From contig JAFYAW010000030.1 of assembly GCA_017540505.1 (NCBI GenBank), positions 62,001 through 126,000 on the forward strand: a DNA stretch of 64,000 nt, in the 5' to 3' direction. The notes beneath the pieces were generated by a model that was not told the origin of the DNA, did no database searches, and saw only the letters and a list, made by a program, of their open reading frames with translations. The DNA is from Bacteroidales bacterium. GTDB lineage: Bacteria > Bacteroidota > Bacteroidia > Bacteroidales > WCHB1-69. Of the stretch, positions 44,008 through 53,316 are shown in pieces. The translations under genes were made by a program, and so were the position numbers. The first letter of the stretch is position 1, and every line of letters begins with the position of its first letter.

Positions 44008-44940
44008 TTGAGCTCCCAGAATCGCAAGTGGGTCGGGCATGTGGCCGCTTTGGCCGTGTACATCATTTTCGGGGTCAATCCGAATTGTTCCAAGGTGGTT
44101 GTCCCGCAATACATGTCCCCAGAAGTCTATACCGCCGTCCGAATGATCTTCGGTACGGCGGTATTTTGGTTGTTGTCCCTTCTGCCGTTCACCTTCAACG
44201 GTCAGTCGGTGCGTGCCGAGCGGGTGCCCGCCCGTGATGTGGGCGTCTTCGCCTGGGGTGGCATCCTCCTGGCGGGCACCTTGTTCGCCTTCTCCGAGGC
44301 TTTCCGCTATACGTCGCCCTGCTATGTCTCGCTGGTTTCCGCCACCAGCCCCATCTTTGTGATGCTTATGGCCGCTCTCTTCCTGAAGGAGCCTATCTCC
44401 GTGCGCAAGGTGGCCGGCGTGATGGTCGGCATCGGCGGTGCCATGATGATTGTGCTGTTCTCTTGGGGAATAGATGCCAATGCCACGCCGATTGGACTGC
44501 TTTTGTGTTTTGTCAACATCCTCTTCTACGCGGCCTATCTGGTCTTCACCCGCGGCATCTCCAAACGGTATCATCCAGTGACTATGATGAAATGGGTGTT
44601 CCTGTTCGGCTCGCTGGTGTGCGTGCCCTTCTGCCTGCCCTTCTTTTCGGCGCAGAGTTGTCCCATCCTTTTCGGCGATGCACCCGCCATCGCGTACGTG
44701 AGCCTGTTCACGGTGCTGATTTTCGCCACCGTGGTTTCCTATTTCCTGCTGCCCATAAGCCTGCGCCATATCCGGCCCACCACAGTGAGCATGTACAGCA
44801 ACCTGCAACCGGTGGTCACGGCCTGTGTGGCCATCGCCCTTGGTCAGGATATCTTCACATGGAACAAACCAGTAGCCCTGCTTCTGATCGTCGCAGGCGT
44901 TTACCTGGTGACCACAAGCAGGGCTAAAGATAACGGGTAG
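44008..44940 (+). CDS. EamA/DMT-family transporter
   Basis: A 310-residue inner-membrane protein with about ten hydrophobic helices in two EamA repeats. Repeat 1 includes VYIIFGVNPNCSKVVVPQYMSPEVYTAVRMIFGTAVFW and FRYTSPCYVSLVSATSPIFVMLMA. Repeat 2 includes LLLCFVNILFYAAYLVFTRG and the conserved YSNLQPVVTACVAI. It exports metabolites or amino acids; the substrate is unknown. No ATG fits the beginning, so TTG at 44008, six bases after the previous stop, is taken as start. It is likely co-transcribed with the cysteine-desulfurase-like gene. Confidence 0.85.
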   Translation: MSSQNRKWVGHVAALAVYIIFGVNPNCSKVVVPQYMSPEVYTAVRMIFGTAVFWLLSLLPFTFNGQSVRAERVPARDVGVFAWGGILLAGTLFAFSEAFRYTSPCYVSLVSATSPIFVMLMAALFLKEPISVRKVAGVMVGIGGAMMIVLFSWGIDANATPIGLLLCFVNILFYAAYLVFTRGISKRYHPVTMMKWVFLFGSLVCVPFCLPFFSAQSCPILFGDAPAIAYVSLFTVLIFATVVSYFLLPISLRHIRPTTVSMYSNLQPVVTACVAIALGQDIFTWNKPVALLLIVAGVYLVTTSRAKDNG

Positions 44941-44960
44941 GGTAGGAAGTGTTCGCCCTT

Positions 44961-46451
44961 CTACGGGTGTCTTTCCTTATCTATTTTTTCATATTCTTCC
45001 AAGAATTGGGGAATGGCCTTCATGTCGATACGGCGGTTAAGGATGATTTCGTGCCTCGGGTTGATGATGTACATGGCCGGATTGCCGATCTCATAGATGC
45101 CGAAATAATCCAGATAGTCGATGTTGCCCTTATTACCGCCGACGTTGATCCAAGGATAATTATTCTCCTTGACGTATTTTTTCCAGGCTTCGATGGTATC
45201 GTCGTTACCGATGGCATACACCTCGAAGTTGCGCTTTCCAATGGTTTCCAAGGAGTCGTAAACGGCGCGGAGGGCTTTGGATTCCTTCTTGCAGGTGGGA
45301 CAGTTGGGGTCGAAGAACCAGAGAATGGTGTAGGGTTTGCCAGTACGGTAGGAGGATTTCCATAGCCGCACATCATCGTACAGGTTGGTGTCAGGGATGA
45401 GCAGCTCTGGTGCGATTTGCCCAATAAGGGTGGGTTTGAGTCGTTTGCAGCGCTTCTGGTACTTGGCAAGGATGTCGTCGTCCAGCCAATAGCACTTACC
45501 GGCCAGCTGGTTGTTGGTGGCGATGTGGTAGAAGACAGCATCATGGCCGATCACCTTGCTGGTCTCGAACTGGTAGGAGAGCCAGTCCACGCAGAAATGG
45601 TACATAAGCGTGTCTGGGGTGGTCTTGGTGAGGAACATGTCCACATATTTGTTGATGGTGTCAGCCTCCTGATGGTAAAGAATCTTGGTGAAATAATCTT
45701 TCAATTTTGGCTCAAAGGAGGGGATGTAGATGAAACGGTGGTCGGTCAGGTCGAAGTTGTCCCAGTAATGCGTGCGGTAGTAGGCACCCTGTTTGATGTA
45801 GTCGGGATTGCCTTCCGCGTCCTTATATTCCGGAACGTCAATGTTCTTGTATGATTTCTGCATTTTGGAGAACAGAAAGTCCGGATGCCGGTCGATCAGG
45901 TCGTTGATGAAGGTCATCATCTCCTCATTGAGGTTGTTGAGCTTGTTCTTGTAATATTCGGAACTGTCTTTTTTTCCGGCCTCATCGAACGATTTGACTT
46001 TTTTGGCCCATTCGGAGGCAGACTGTTGGGCGTGGCTGGTCTTGCGCTGGAATTTCAGCATCTCCTCGTTCTCGGGTGAGTTCTTTACACTGAAATTGTC
46101 CACATTGCCCGTCGTGTCCAAATTGTATTCGAAGAACTGGTTTCGGTCGATGATGAAGTTCATGTAGAGCTTCTTCTTCTCCGAGACAATTGAATACATG
46201 CCGTCGTCGTAAGGCTTATCCCCTTTGAACAGGAATTTGCCCGGGGCAATGGGTGCGACAGAATCCTTTAAGATGAGTTTCTCGTTGTAATGGATGACCA
46301 GATAGATGATCTTGTCGTTGGAATTCTTGATGTTGAAAAGCAGCTCGTGGCCTTTCTTGGGAGGGGCAGATGTTGTTTTACCCTTTTGGGCATGGATGTT
46401 GCCGAGTGTGAAGGCCAGTAAAAGGAACAGACATAAAAATTGCTTTCTCAT
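44961..46451 (-). CDS. Periplasmic thioredoxin-like protein (TlpA/DUF5106 type)
   Basis: A 496-residue protein with signal peptide MRKQFLCLFLLLAFTLGNIHAQ. The first about 330 residues are a lineage-typical N-terminal part: a beta domain LLFNIKNSNDKIIYLVIHYNE, then a helical region with KAEGNPDYIKQGAYYRTHYWDNFD. The last about 150 residues are a thioredoxin fold with the redox pair in FFDPNCPTCKKESKAL and a cis-Pro region near IYEIGNPAMYIINP. It resembles TlpA-like reductases of Bacteroidetes periplasm. The next gene upstream encodes a second protein of the same design, separated by 12 bases. Confidence 0.75.
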   Translation of the reverse strand: MRKQFLCLFLLLAFTLGNIHAQKGKTTSAPPKKGHELLFNIKNSNDKIIYLVIHYNEKLILKDSVAPIAPGKFLFKGDKPYDDGMYSIVSEKKKLYMNFIIDRNQFFEYNLDTTGNVDNFSVKNSPENEEMLKFQRKTSHAQQSASEWAKKVKSFDEAGKKDSSEYYKNKLNNLNEEMMTFINDLIDRHPDFLFSKMQKSYKNIDVPEYKDAEGNPDYIKQGAYYRTHYWDNFDLTDHRFIYIPSFEPKLKDYFTKILYHQEADTINKYVDMFLTKTTPDTLMYHFCVDWLSYQFETSKVIGHDAVFYHIATNNQLAGKCYWLDDDILAKYQKRCKRLKPTLIGQIAPELLIPDTNLYDDVRLWKSSYRTGKPYTILWFFDPNCPTCKKESKALRAVYDSLETIGKRNFEVYAIGNDDTIEAWKKYVKENNYPWINVGGNKGNIDYLDYFGIYEIGNPAMYIINPRHEIILNRRIDMKAIPQFLEEYEKIDKERHP

Positions 46452-46463
46452 ACCTGTGTGTTT

Positions 46464-47729
46464 TTATTTTTTTTCTTGATTCTTTTCAAAAAAATGTTCA
46501 AGCTCATCTAACGTAATCTGACGGGCTATTATTGTGTGTTCTTTAGAATTATCAATCAAAAAGACAACGGGGGTCGTCATGATGTCAAAATATTCGATGA
46601 AGTCAAGGTTTTGGTCGCCCATAGAGGTGCTCAGGTTGGTCCAGTCCCACAGATGATGCTGGTCGGAGAAGGCCACCCAGCGGTCGTGGTCATCGTTCAC
46701 CTCCACGGCAAACACTTCAAAATCCCACGCGTCGGCATGCTCTTGGTACATCTTGTGCAGTACGGGGGTCATCTCCTGGCAGTGGTCGCAGTCGGGGTCC
46801 CAGAACCAGAGTACGGTGTATTTGTTCTTTATCTCGTTGGTGGAATGGGCTTTGCCATCCTTGTCGTGGGAGATGAGTTCCGGAATCTGCGCTCCGGGCA
46901 CAATCTTGCGCAGGTTGTCGATCTTGCGCTTGTAACGCCCTTCTCGACCCTCTTCAATCCAACTCTTGTCGAATTTGTCGTAAAGGTAGATTAACGCCGG
47001 GTCGTAGTCGGGATTGTGCACATCCAATGCTTGAAACAGTTTGTCAATGAGATGGTTTTGAATTATCGGCGACATGGGACGATGCAGAAGTGTGTTCAGA
47101 TAGTCAAGAATTTCTTCCGTGGATGTGATTTCTTCGTCGCGGATAGGCTTGTCGGCCCACAGGAGTGTGCGTACGGGGGAATGGAGCAGCCTTGGCTCGG
47201 TGAAATCGGTAACCTCGCATAGTGCCAGCATCTTTTCCAGCGTGGTGGTTACGTTGTCAATGCTAACCCCGTAGTTGGCCATAATGTATTTGCCGACAAA
47301 GGATTGGGGCATGGACTGGGCCATCTCCTGGCTTTGCTGCGGCCATTCCCGACCTGGTAGGGCTTGGAATTGGTTGAGCAGCTGGCTCTCTTCGGAACCC
47401 TCGATGGAAACGGTCTGGCCGTTGATGGTAACGGCAATCTTGTTGTCGTGGTTGAGAATGATGTCCACCGGACGACCGCCGCTTTGGGATGATAGGGTAT
47501 AGACACCACAAGGAATGTCGGCTTTGCTTTTGAAAAGGGCAGAACCTTTCTTCATCCGTGCGCTGTCCATACATAAACGTTGCGACCCGTCGTAGCCGTA
47601 TAGGAAGACCTTCTCACAGGGCATCGTGGTCTTGACCTTAATACGGTATCCCTTTTGCGTGGGCTGGCCCTGCAATCCTGTCAGGCAAAGCAGCGTCATT
47701 ATAATATAAATGTATAAGCTTCTTCTCAT
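46464..47729 (-). CDS. Periplasmic thioredoxin-like protein, second of a pair
   Basis: A 421-residue protein. ATG 47729 (MRRSLYIYIIMTLLCLTGLQGQ) is the best start, since it gives a signal peptide; the longer frame overlaps glmM. It has an N-terminal beta domain (KVFLYGYDGSQRLCMDSARM, a DUF4369-like layout), a helical middle, and a C-terminal thioredoxin fold. The redox pair is in FWDPDCDHCQEMTPVL and a cis-proline in DIMTTPVVFLID. It is a paralogue of the downstream protein, with CDHC instead of CPTC. Both may receive electrons from a CcdA/DsbD-type membrane protein not present in the window. Confidence 0.75.
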   Translation of the reverse strand: MRRSLYIYIIMTLLCLTGLQGQPTQKGYRIKVKTTMPCEKVFLYGYDGSQRLCMDSARMKKGSALFKSKADIPCGVYTLSSQSGGRPVDIILNHDNKIAVTINGQTVSIEGSEESQLLNQFQALPGREWPQQSQEMAQSMPQSFVGKYIMANYGVSIDNVTTTLEKMLALCEVTDFTEPRLLHSPVRTLLWADKPIRDEEITSTEEILDYLNTLLHRPMSPIIQNHLIDKLFQALDVHNPDYDPALIYLYDKFDKSWIEEGREGRYKRKIDNLRKIVPGAQIPELISHDKDGKAHSTNEIKNKYTVLWFWDPDCDHCQEMTPVLHKMYQEHADAWDFEVFAVEVNDDHDRWVAFSDQHHLWDWTNLSTSMGDQNLDFIEYFDIMTTPVVFLIDNSKEHTIIARQITLDELEHFFEKNQEKK

Positions 47730-47776
47730 AGTATGATGTTGCATCGTGTCAATGGGTGGGAGTGCCCGCGAATGTG

Positions 47777-49165
47777 TCACTGGATCATTTCACGGATGTC
47801 AAGCATGATTTTCTTGGCGATGTTGTCGGCGATATTCTCTGTCAGTGCCTCGGCATAGATGCGGAGGATGGGTTCGGTATTGGAGCTGCGCACATGCACC
47901 CAGCAGTCTTCGAAGTCTATTTTCACGCCGTCGGCGCGGTTCACGTCATAGCTGGCATACTTTTCCGCGATGGAGTCCAGGAGTTTGGGAATGTCGATAT
48001 CGTCTTTAAGTTCGATTTTGTTCTTGGAGATGGTGTATTCGGGATAGAGGGAACGGATTTCGATGCAGTTCTTGCCGGAACGGGCCATATAGGAGAGGAA
48101 GAGGGCGGTGCCCACGAGTGCGTCGCGGCCATAGTGCAGTTCGGGATAGATGACCCCGCCGTTGCCCTCGCCGCCGATGATGGCCTGGGTGGCTTTCATC
48201 TGCTCCACCACATTGACCTCGCCCACGGCGGAAGGCGTGTAGGTGACGCCATACTGTCGGCTCACGTCGCGGAGTGCGCGGGAGGAGGAGAGGTTGGAAA
48301 CGGTATTGCCCAACTGGTGCTGCAGCACGTAGTCGGCCACAGCCACTAACGTATATTCCTCACCGAACATCTCGCCGTCGGGCTTGATGAAGGCCAAGCG
48401 GTCCACATCCGGATCCACCACAATGCCGAGGTCGTAGCGTCCACGTTTCATCTCGTCGGAGATGCCGTACAGGTGCTCTGGGATAGGCTCGGGGTTGTGG
48501 GCGAACAGGCCGTTTGGCTCGCCGTTGAGGATGGTGATGTTCTTTACGCCCAAGGCGCGCAACAGCGGCGGGATGGAAATGGCCCCCGTGGAGTTGACCG
48601 CATCAAGAATGATGGAGAAATTGGCCTTGGCGATGGCATCCTTGTCCACTAAGGGCAGTTGCAGGATGGCATCGATATGGTCTTGGATGGCGTTTTCGTA
48701 CACGCTGTAAGTGCCTAACTTCTTCACATCGGCATACGCGAACTCATGGCGGCTGGCCACCGACTGCAGACGCAGTCCCTCTTCGCCGGAGATGAACTCG
48801 CCCTTGGCGTTGAGCAGCTTCAGGGCATTCCACTGCATGGGGTTGTGCGAGGCCGTCACGATGACGCCGCCGTCGGCATGATGGTGCAGCACGGCCATCT
48901 CGGTGGTCGGCGTGGTGGAAAGCCCCGTGTCGATCACATCAACACCCATGCCCTGCAGGGTGCCACAGACCAGCCGGCTGACCATGTCGCCCGAGATGCG
49001 GGCGTCGCGACCCACCACGACGGTCAGCCTCTTGTCCGGTGCCGAATCCTGTAGGAAAACGGCGAAGGCGGAAGTCAGTTCGATGATGTCGATGGGGGTG
49101 AGGTTTTCGCCGGCATGGCCACCGATGGTCCCCCGAATGCCGGAAATGGATTTGATGAGCGTCAT
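47777..49165 (-). CDS. glmM: Phosphoglucosamine mutase
   Basis: A 462-residue alpha-D-phosphohexomutase. It has the phosphoserine loop VTASHNPMQWNALKL, the metal-binding loop DPDVDRLAF, the sugar-binding GEGNGGVIYP and the phosphate-binding RSSNTEPILRIYAE. It starts SGIRGTIGG. These features fit GlmM or the closely related PMM/PGM group; GlmM makes glucosamine-1-phosphate for cell-wall UDP-GlcNAc. It is cytoplasmic. It lies upstream of the thioredoxin pair with a 47-base gap. Confidence 0.85.
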   Translation of the reverse strand: MTLIKSISGIRGTIGGHAGENLTPIDIIELTSAFAVFLQDSAPDKRLTVVVGRDARISGDMVSRLVCGTLQGMGVDVIDTGLSTTPTTEMAVLHHHADGGVIVTASHNPMQWNALKLLNAKGEFISGEEGLRLQSVASRHEFAYADVKKLGTYSVYENAIQDHIDAILQLPLVDKDAIAKANFSIILDAVNSTGAISIPPLLRALGVKNITILNGEPNGLFAHNPEPIPEHLYGISDEMKRGRYDLGIVVDPDVDRLAFIKPDGEMFGEEYTLVAVADYVLQHQLGNTVSNLSSSRALRDVSRQYGVTYTPSAVGEVNVVEQMKATQAIIGGEGNGGVIYPELHYGRDALVGTALFLSYMARSGKNCIEIRSLYPEYTISKNKIELKDDIDIPKLLDSIAEKYASYDVNRADGVKIDFEDCWVHVRSSNTEPILRIYAEALTENIADNIAKKIMLDIREMIQ

Positions 49166-49190
49166 AGATTAGTATGGTTTTTCAAGGTTG

Positions 49191-49198
49191 CAAAAATA
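49191..49198 (-). promoter_or_regulatory. -7 box (TATTTTTG) of glmM
   Basis: On the minus strand TATTTTTG followed by 'caacc', 25 bases before the glmM ATG. Confidence 0.6.
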
Positions 49199-49277
49199 CA
49201 AAAAAATCCTATTGTTGTGCCACTGGTGCTGACGAATCAAATCCAACAGCCTTGTGTTAGCAATTGTGAAAAATTCT

Positions 49278-49285
49278 TATTTTTG
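49278..49285 (+). promoter_or_regulatory. -7 box (TATTTTTG) of the DUF3667 gene
   Basis: TATTTTTG followed by 'cacc', 18 bases before the ATG at 49304. It rules out the much longer frame from 49115 that would overlap glmM on the other strand. Confidence 0.65.
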
Positions 49286-49303
49286 CACCATCATTATGAT
49301 AAT

Positions 49304-50245
49304 ATGAAAAAGAAATTCAACATTAAGGAAAAATACCGGAATTTCAAGGCTTGGCGGGAACAGCCGCACCAGGTGGCCCCGATGTCGGAGAAGGAGCACG
49401 ACTGCGCCACCTGCGGCACGCACTTCATGGGCAACTACTGTCCCCGCTGCGGGCAGGCGTCGCGTATCGGACGATTCTCATTCAAGACCGGTATTCTGAA
49501 CTTTCTTGATGTGTGGGGATTGGGCAACCGTAATATGTTCCTCACCTTGCGCGACCTCATCCTGCGCCCTGGCTACATGATCCGCGATTACCTCAAAGGC
49601 ATGCAGATGGCCTATTTCCCGCCTTTCAAGATGTTCTTCCTGCTCGCCGCTCTCTCCCTCGTCGTGACCCACGGCCTCAACATAAAGGGGCAGGATCTCA
49701 CCCGCGATTCGAAATCGGAGCCGGCAGCTCAGGAAGTTGTTGTGGAGGAACCGACGGAAACCTCCTCCAGCGTAAGCGTAGAAGTAGAAGATGTGGTGGA
49801 TGTTGTAAATGCCAAGGACAATGTCGCTAAACGCACAAAAGAAATCTTCCATAACGCAATTGATTTCTTCGAACGCTTCCAGATGCGTTTCCCCAATATA
49901 TACAACTTGATGCTGCTGATGGTGGAGTCCGTTTTCCTCTACCTTTTCTTCCGGCATAGTCCGAACATTCCTGATCTGCGTTATTCGGAATTCTTTGTCT
50001 CACAGGTGTATATGGCCAATATGCTCGCCATCTACACCATTTTATTCAATTTCTTCTGCCTGACAAAACTGGCGAGCTTTTCCTTTGTCCTTGCCCTGAT
50101 TCCGCTCAAGCAGCTGAGCGGTTTCAGCTGGTGGCGCACTATCCTGAAATCCGTTGCGGCCTTGACGCTCATGTTTTTGTCAATTGTGCTCTTCATCGTG
50201 CTGTCTGCCTTCGTGACCGTCCTCTTGGTTAAATGGCTCGGATGA
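49304..50245 (+). CDS. DUF3667 membrane protein
   Basis: A 313-residue protein. It has a soluble N-terminus with a zinc-ribbon-like CATCGTHFMGNYCPRCGQ (four cysteines), then NMFLTLRDLILRPGYMIRDYLKGMQMAYFPPFKMFFLLAAL. This is the conserved core of DUF3667 with the first hydrophobic helix. A hydrophilic loop follows, then four further hydrophobic segments to the C-terminus. It is found widely in Bacteroidetes; the function is unknown. It is monocistronic or leads into the alcohol dehydrogenase gene 51 bases later. Confidence 0.8.
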   Translation: MKKKFNIKEKYRNFKAWREQPHQVAPMSEKEHDCATCGTHFMGNYCPRCGQASRIGRFSFKTGILNFLDVWGLGNRNMFLTLRDLILRPGYMIRDYLKGMQMAYFPPFKMFFLLAALSLVVTHGLNIKGQDLTRDSKSEPAAQEVVVEEPTETSSSVSVEVEDVVDVVNAKDNVAKRTKEIFHNAIDFFERFQMRFPNIYNLMLLMVESVFLYLFFRHSPNIPDLRYSEFFVSQVYMANMLAIYTILFNFFCLTKLASFSFVLALIPLKQLSGFSWWRTILKSVAALTLMFLSIVLFIVLSAFVTVLLVKWLG

Positions 50246-50296
50246 CGTAAATATTGTTAAAACTCTAAACCCTAAACTCTCAACTCTCAACTTATC

Positions 50297-51502
50297 ATGG
50301 ACACTTACAAATTCAGAAAACAGATTCATCGTTTGCCGGGCAAGGTGATCCGCCGCGTGCCGCTGCCGGAGCCGCAGGTTGTGGAAGGGCACGGCGCACG
50401 GGCCAATATCGGCGAGATATGCCGTGAGTGCGGTTACAAACACGTTCTTATTGTTACGGACCAGACCCTGCACCAGCTTGGTTATGAGCAGAAGATTGTG
50501 CAGTCGCTGGAGACCGCTGGGGTAGGGTGCACGCTGTTCTCCGACATCAACTCCGAACCCACGGTGGCTTTGATTGATGCGGGGCGCGAGGCTGCTGCGG
50601 AGTGCAAGGCCGAGTGTGTGATCGCGTTGGGTGGCGGCTCGGTGATGGATACCTGCAAGATGATTGCCGCCGGCGCACGGTTATCCCATCTGAGCACCAA
50701 AGCCCTTCTGCTCAAGTTTCTAGTGGTGCCTGGCAAGACCCTGCCGATGATTACGGTGCCTTCTACCGCCGGCACGGGCGCGGAGGTGACCGTGGGCGCG
50801 GTCGTGACCAACTCGCGCGGAACCAAAGGCTCCACGGTGCTGGTCGGTCTGGACGTGACGCATGTGATTCTCGACAGCGAACTCACCATCCACGCGCCGC
50901 AAGTGGTGACCGCAGCCTGTGGGATGGACGCCCTCAGCCATGTGGTGGAGGGGGTGATCAGCGATGTGTTTCAGGATATGGAGAATTTCCGGCTCTCGAT
51001 GGAGGGCGTGCGGCTGATTTTCCGGCATCTGCCCATCGTGATGCGCGAGCCGGACAACATAGAATCCCGGTTGGCGATGTGCCGCGCGGCCATGTACGGC
51101 GGCAACGCCATCAACACGCAGCTCGCGGGCTACGTGCACGCCTTCGCGCACAGCATCGGGGCCAAGTATCACATTCCTCACGGCCAGGCCATCACGCTGA
51201 TGCTCCTGCCCGTGTTGGAGTATCAGAAGGAGGTCTGTATGACGAAATACGCGATGCTGGCCCGCTACTGTCACCTTGTTGACGACAGCGCCGACGACCA
51301 GGAGGCAGCGAATCGGTTCTTGGAGACAATCCGCGAGCTCATCGTCACCTGTGGTCTCGACAAGTTGGCAATACCCGTGAAACCATCTGATTATGAGGAA
51401 CTCACCCGCATGATTGTCAAGGACTCCATCAACTACTCCGCTCCGATGACGTTCAGCGACGAGGACATTGTGAAGGTGCTGGGGAGGGTGAGTGAACAGT
51501 GA
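50297..51502 (+). CDS. Iron-containing alcohol dehydrogenase
   Basis: A 401-residue protein of the group III (Fe-ADH) family. The NAD-binding region includes VIALGGGSVMDTCKM, followed by TVPSTAGTGAEVT and the metal ligands: an Asp in VILDSELTIHAP, then the His residues of MDALSHVVEG, HAFAHSIG and IPHGQAITL. Substrates of this family range from butanol and ethanol to lactaldehyde. The sequence alone does not choose, but nearby crotonase and 3-hydroxyacyl-CoA dehydrogenase genes are suggestive of C4 fermentation. The 51 bases before it contain only 'aaactctaaaccc'-type low-complexity repeats. Confidence 0.85.
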   Translation: MDTYKFRKQIHRLPGKVIRRVPLPEPQVVEGHGARANIGEICRECGYKHVLIVTDQTLHQLGYEQKIVQSLETAGVGCTLFSDINSEPTVALIDAGREAAAECKAECVIALGGGSVMDTCKMIAAGARLSHLSTKALLLKFLVVPGKTLPMITVPSTAGTGAEVTVGAVVTNSRGTKGSTVLVGLDVTHVILDSELTIHAPQVVTAACGMDALSHVVEGVISDVFQDMENFRLSMEGVRLIFRHLPIVMREPDNIESRLAMCRAAMYGGNAINTQLAGYVHAFAHSIGAKYHIPHGQAITLMLLPVLEYQKEVCMTKYAMLARYCHLVDDSADDQEAANRFLETIRELIVTCGLDKLAIPVKPSDYEELTRMIVKDSINYSAPMTFSDEDIVKVLGRVSEQ

Positions 51503-51527
51503 TCAGTGAATAGTGATTTGCACGAAT

Positions 51528-51558
51528 AAAATGCAGGATATGATAAATTCTGCATTTT
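51528..51558. terminator. Terminator after the alcohol dehydrogenase gene
   Basis: Arms AAAATGCAG/CTGCATTTT with a 13-base loop followed by a run of T. It lies between convergent genes and is A-rich on the left side, so it could serve both strands. Confidence 0.7.
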
Positions 51559-51601
51559 TTTATGCAGTTTTCGAATGGAGGATGTCGGGGGATGTTTCAC
51601 C

Positions 51602-52207
51602 TCATCCTCCGAAGATAGCATTGCGACCGGTTATCTGAAATTCTGTTTCAAACGGCTCCAGATAAAACAAACGCACTGTCATTTCCCAAAATTCCGCCAT
51701 CTTCTGCAGGGTTTCGCGGGAGTTGTTGGACTTCCCCCGTGTCAGATCCGAGAGACGCACCTCTTGCTGCCGATTTATATGAGAAAACTTCAGGCAAAAT
51801 TCCTTGGGCGAGGGTTCCCGTCCATTTAAAGATCTCATATAAACCAATGGCCCTTTGTAATCTTTCCAGTCGTATGAGGCACGTTGGATGCCCAACAACC
51901 CTGTTAACACCCTACAACCATGTCTGCTGATAATCACAGAATAGGAGGGTTCCGATAGAAGTCCATACGCAGTGGCAACGCCAATCGAAACTATGACGAC
52001 TTCGATGTTTAGGTTGGCAATTCCCAACCACATCCCCAATAGGCCTAAAAGGGAGATAATGATTGTTTTACAAATCATATTGCCTCGCGGCGCGGCAAAT
52101 GTTATGGTGCCGTCCCGTTCAGAAACGGAAACGTGCACATTGCCCGACATCGTGTCAGCAAATGCCTGCAGTTGGGGAAATGTGGGTTGCTCGTTGGAAT
52201 TCATCAT
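51602..52207 (-). CDS. Hypothetical membrane protein
   Basis: A 201-residue protein with two adjacent hydrophobic segments (about residues 45-62 and 66-85). It ends in a region with SVIISRHGCRVLTGLLGIQRASYDWKDYKGPLVYMRS and KFSHINRQQEVRLSDLTRG. This layout (membrane hairpin, then a beta-rich part with a basic SRHGCRV strand) resembles the PH-like proteins at 12337 and 14557 in design, but sequence similarity is not evident. The function is unknown. A possible -7 box (TACTTTTG on the minus strand, 52320-52327) lies 113 bases upstream. Confidence 0.55.
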   Translation of the reverse strand: MMNSNEQPTFPQLQAFADTMSGNVHVSVSERDGTITFAAPRGNMICKTIIISLLGLLGMWLGIANLNIEVVIVSIGVATAYGLLSEPSYSVIISRHGCRVLTGLLGIQRASYDWKDYKGPLVYMRSLNGREPSPKEFCLKFSHINRQQEVRLSDLTRGKSNNSRETLQKMAEFWEMTVRLFYLEPFETEFQITGRNAIFGG

Positions 52208-52412
52208 GATGACTTTAAGAGTTTAATGATCTCATCTTTGTTTTTACTCTTTTCAATTATTCTCATTGGTGAATCAGTTTATAAATTCAATTTCAAAAGT
52301 GTTGTTAATGATGCGTGGGCAAAAGTAGGAAAAATAGTGATACCATGATATGCAAACCACGAAGGCGGCGTCAGGGGAGGCAAAAAAAGGAATTCCCTAT
52401 TTGAAAAAAAAG

Positions 52413-52420
52413 TATATTTG
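52413..52420 (+). promoter_or_regulatory. -7 box (TATATTTG)
   Basis: TATATTTG followed by 'catcc', 19 bases before the ATG at 52440. It fixes this start against the longer frame from 52350. Confidence 0.6.
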
Positions 52421-52439
52421 CATCCCTAATCCTTGTGTG

Positions 52440-53216
52440 ATGAGAAAGTTTGTTCCCCTCTTCCTGCTTACGGCCCTTCTGATGGCTCCGCAATGGTGTG
52501 CGGCACAACTGTCGGTGAAGTTCAAAACATTAAGGGTTAATAATATAACAAACAATTTGACAACTCCGGCGATGACTTCTCTTCCTTTTGATGCTTTAGT
52601 CCTTTCTGATGTCGGACTCGCAATAGATGTTGAGCTTGTAAATGATGGGGATTCAGCGGTAAATCTTTATGCGGAAACGGCTACAATAGGCTTGCTCTAT
52701 TATGATTCTCCGTATGGCTGGCGAAAGATTGACAGACTGGATGATAGAGATTGTCGGATTCCTTTGCAATCAGGTCTTGTATATTTGCAGCATCCCAACA
52801 TAAAGGCGCACACCAGCGTGACTATCCAGCGGTTTTGGTATTATAGACTGCCCACTTTTTATTATATAAGTTCCTTGTATTATGTTTCCAGTACGGTGCC
52901 AACGATGCGCTTGGTTTTGATGGTGCCCGGACAGGAGCCGATATTGTCGGATATTCCCGAGACCGTTTACGTAAATGGTTTAATGCTTGACGATGATTGG
53001 CAGGAGTGCGGTAAGTGTGACTCATACCAGTTGTTAAGCAATGGGTTGCTGAAGGATTATATGCATGAGAACCCCTACCTGTTTGGGACCGAATTCTCGC
53101 AAGACTTGATCCGGAAGGAATTCCAGTGCAATATGGCCTTCGCGTGGAAGCAGTACTCGCTTTTGGTGCCACCCGCCAAGGAGCTCGGCCTTTCTGTCCG
53201 TTGCCTTCGCGACTAA
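52440..53216 (+). CDS. Hypothetical secreted protein
   Basis: A 258-residue protein with signal peptide MRKFVPLFLLTALLMAPQWCAAQ. The mature part is beta-rich (IDVELVNDGDSAVNLYAETATIGLLYYDSPYG, TSVTIQRFWYYRL), with a C-terminal helical section (LIRKEFQCNMAFAWKQYSLL). No family was recognised; an immunoglobulin-like beta-sandwich is possible from the DVELVNDGDSAVNLY pattern. It stands alone between a divergent gene and a strong terminator. Confidence 0.5.
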   Translation: MRKFVPLFLLTALLMAPQWCAAQLSVKFKTLRVNNITNNLTTPAMTSLPFDALVLSDVGLAIDVELVNDGDSAVNLYAETATIGLLYYDSPYGWRKIDRLDDRDCRIPLQSGLVYLQHPNIKAHTSVTIQRFWYYRLPTFYYISSLYYVSSTVPTMRLVLMVPGQEPILSDIPETVYVNGLMLDDDWQECGKCDSYQLLSNGLLKDYMHENPYLFGTEFSQDLIRKEFQCNMAFAWKQYSLLVPPAKELGLSVRCLRD

Positions 53217-53244
53217 AGGATTTTGAGCATATTCAAAAAAACAT

Positions 53245-53279
53245 CGCGCCCCGCCGGATTATCAACCTGGCGGGGCGCG
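53245..53279. terminator. Strong GC hairpin between convergent genes
   Basis: Eleven-base perfect arms CGCGCCCCGCC/GGCGGGGCGCG with a 13-base loop, flanked by A7 upstream on the left side. It separates the secreted protein gene and the leftward dehydrogenase gene and should stop both. Confidence 0.75.
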
Positions 53280-53316
53280 CGTTTACACAAAAAGAGTGTA
53301 TGGTGGGAATGTACGC

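Noticed and set aside
42850-44808. Long antisense open frame (652 codons) opposite the cysteine-desulfurase-like and DMT genes
   Set aside because: It has an unnatural His/Gln/Gly-rich composition and mirrors the codon pattern of two well-recognised genes on the other strand.
49115-49303. Upstream extension of the DUF3667 protein
   Set aside because: It would overlap the glmM gene on the other strand and pass through the -7 box. The ATG at 49304 fits the promoter.
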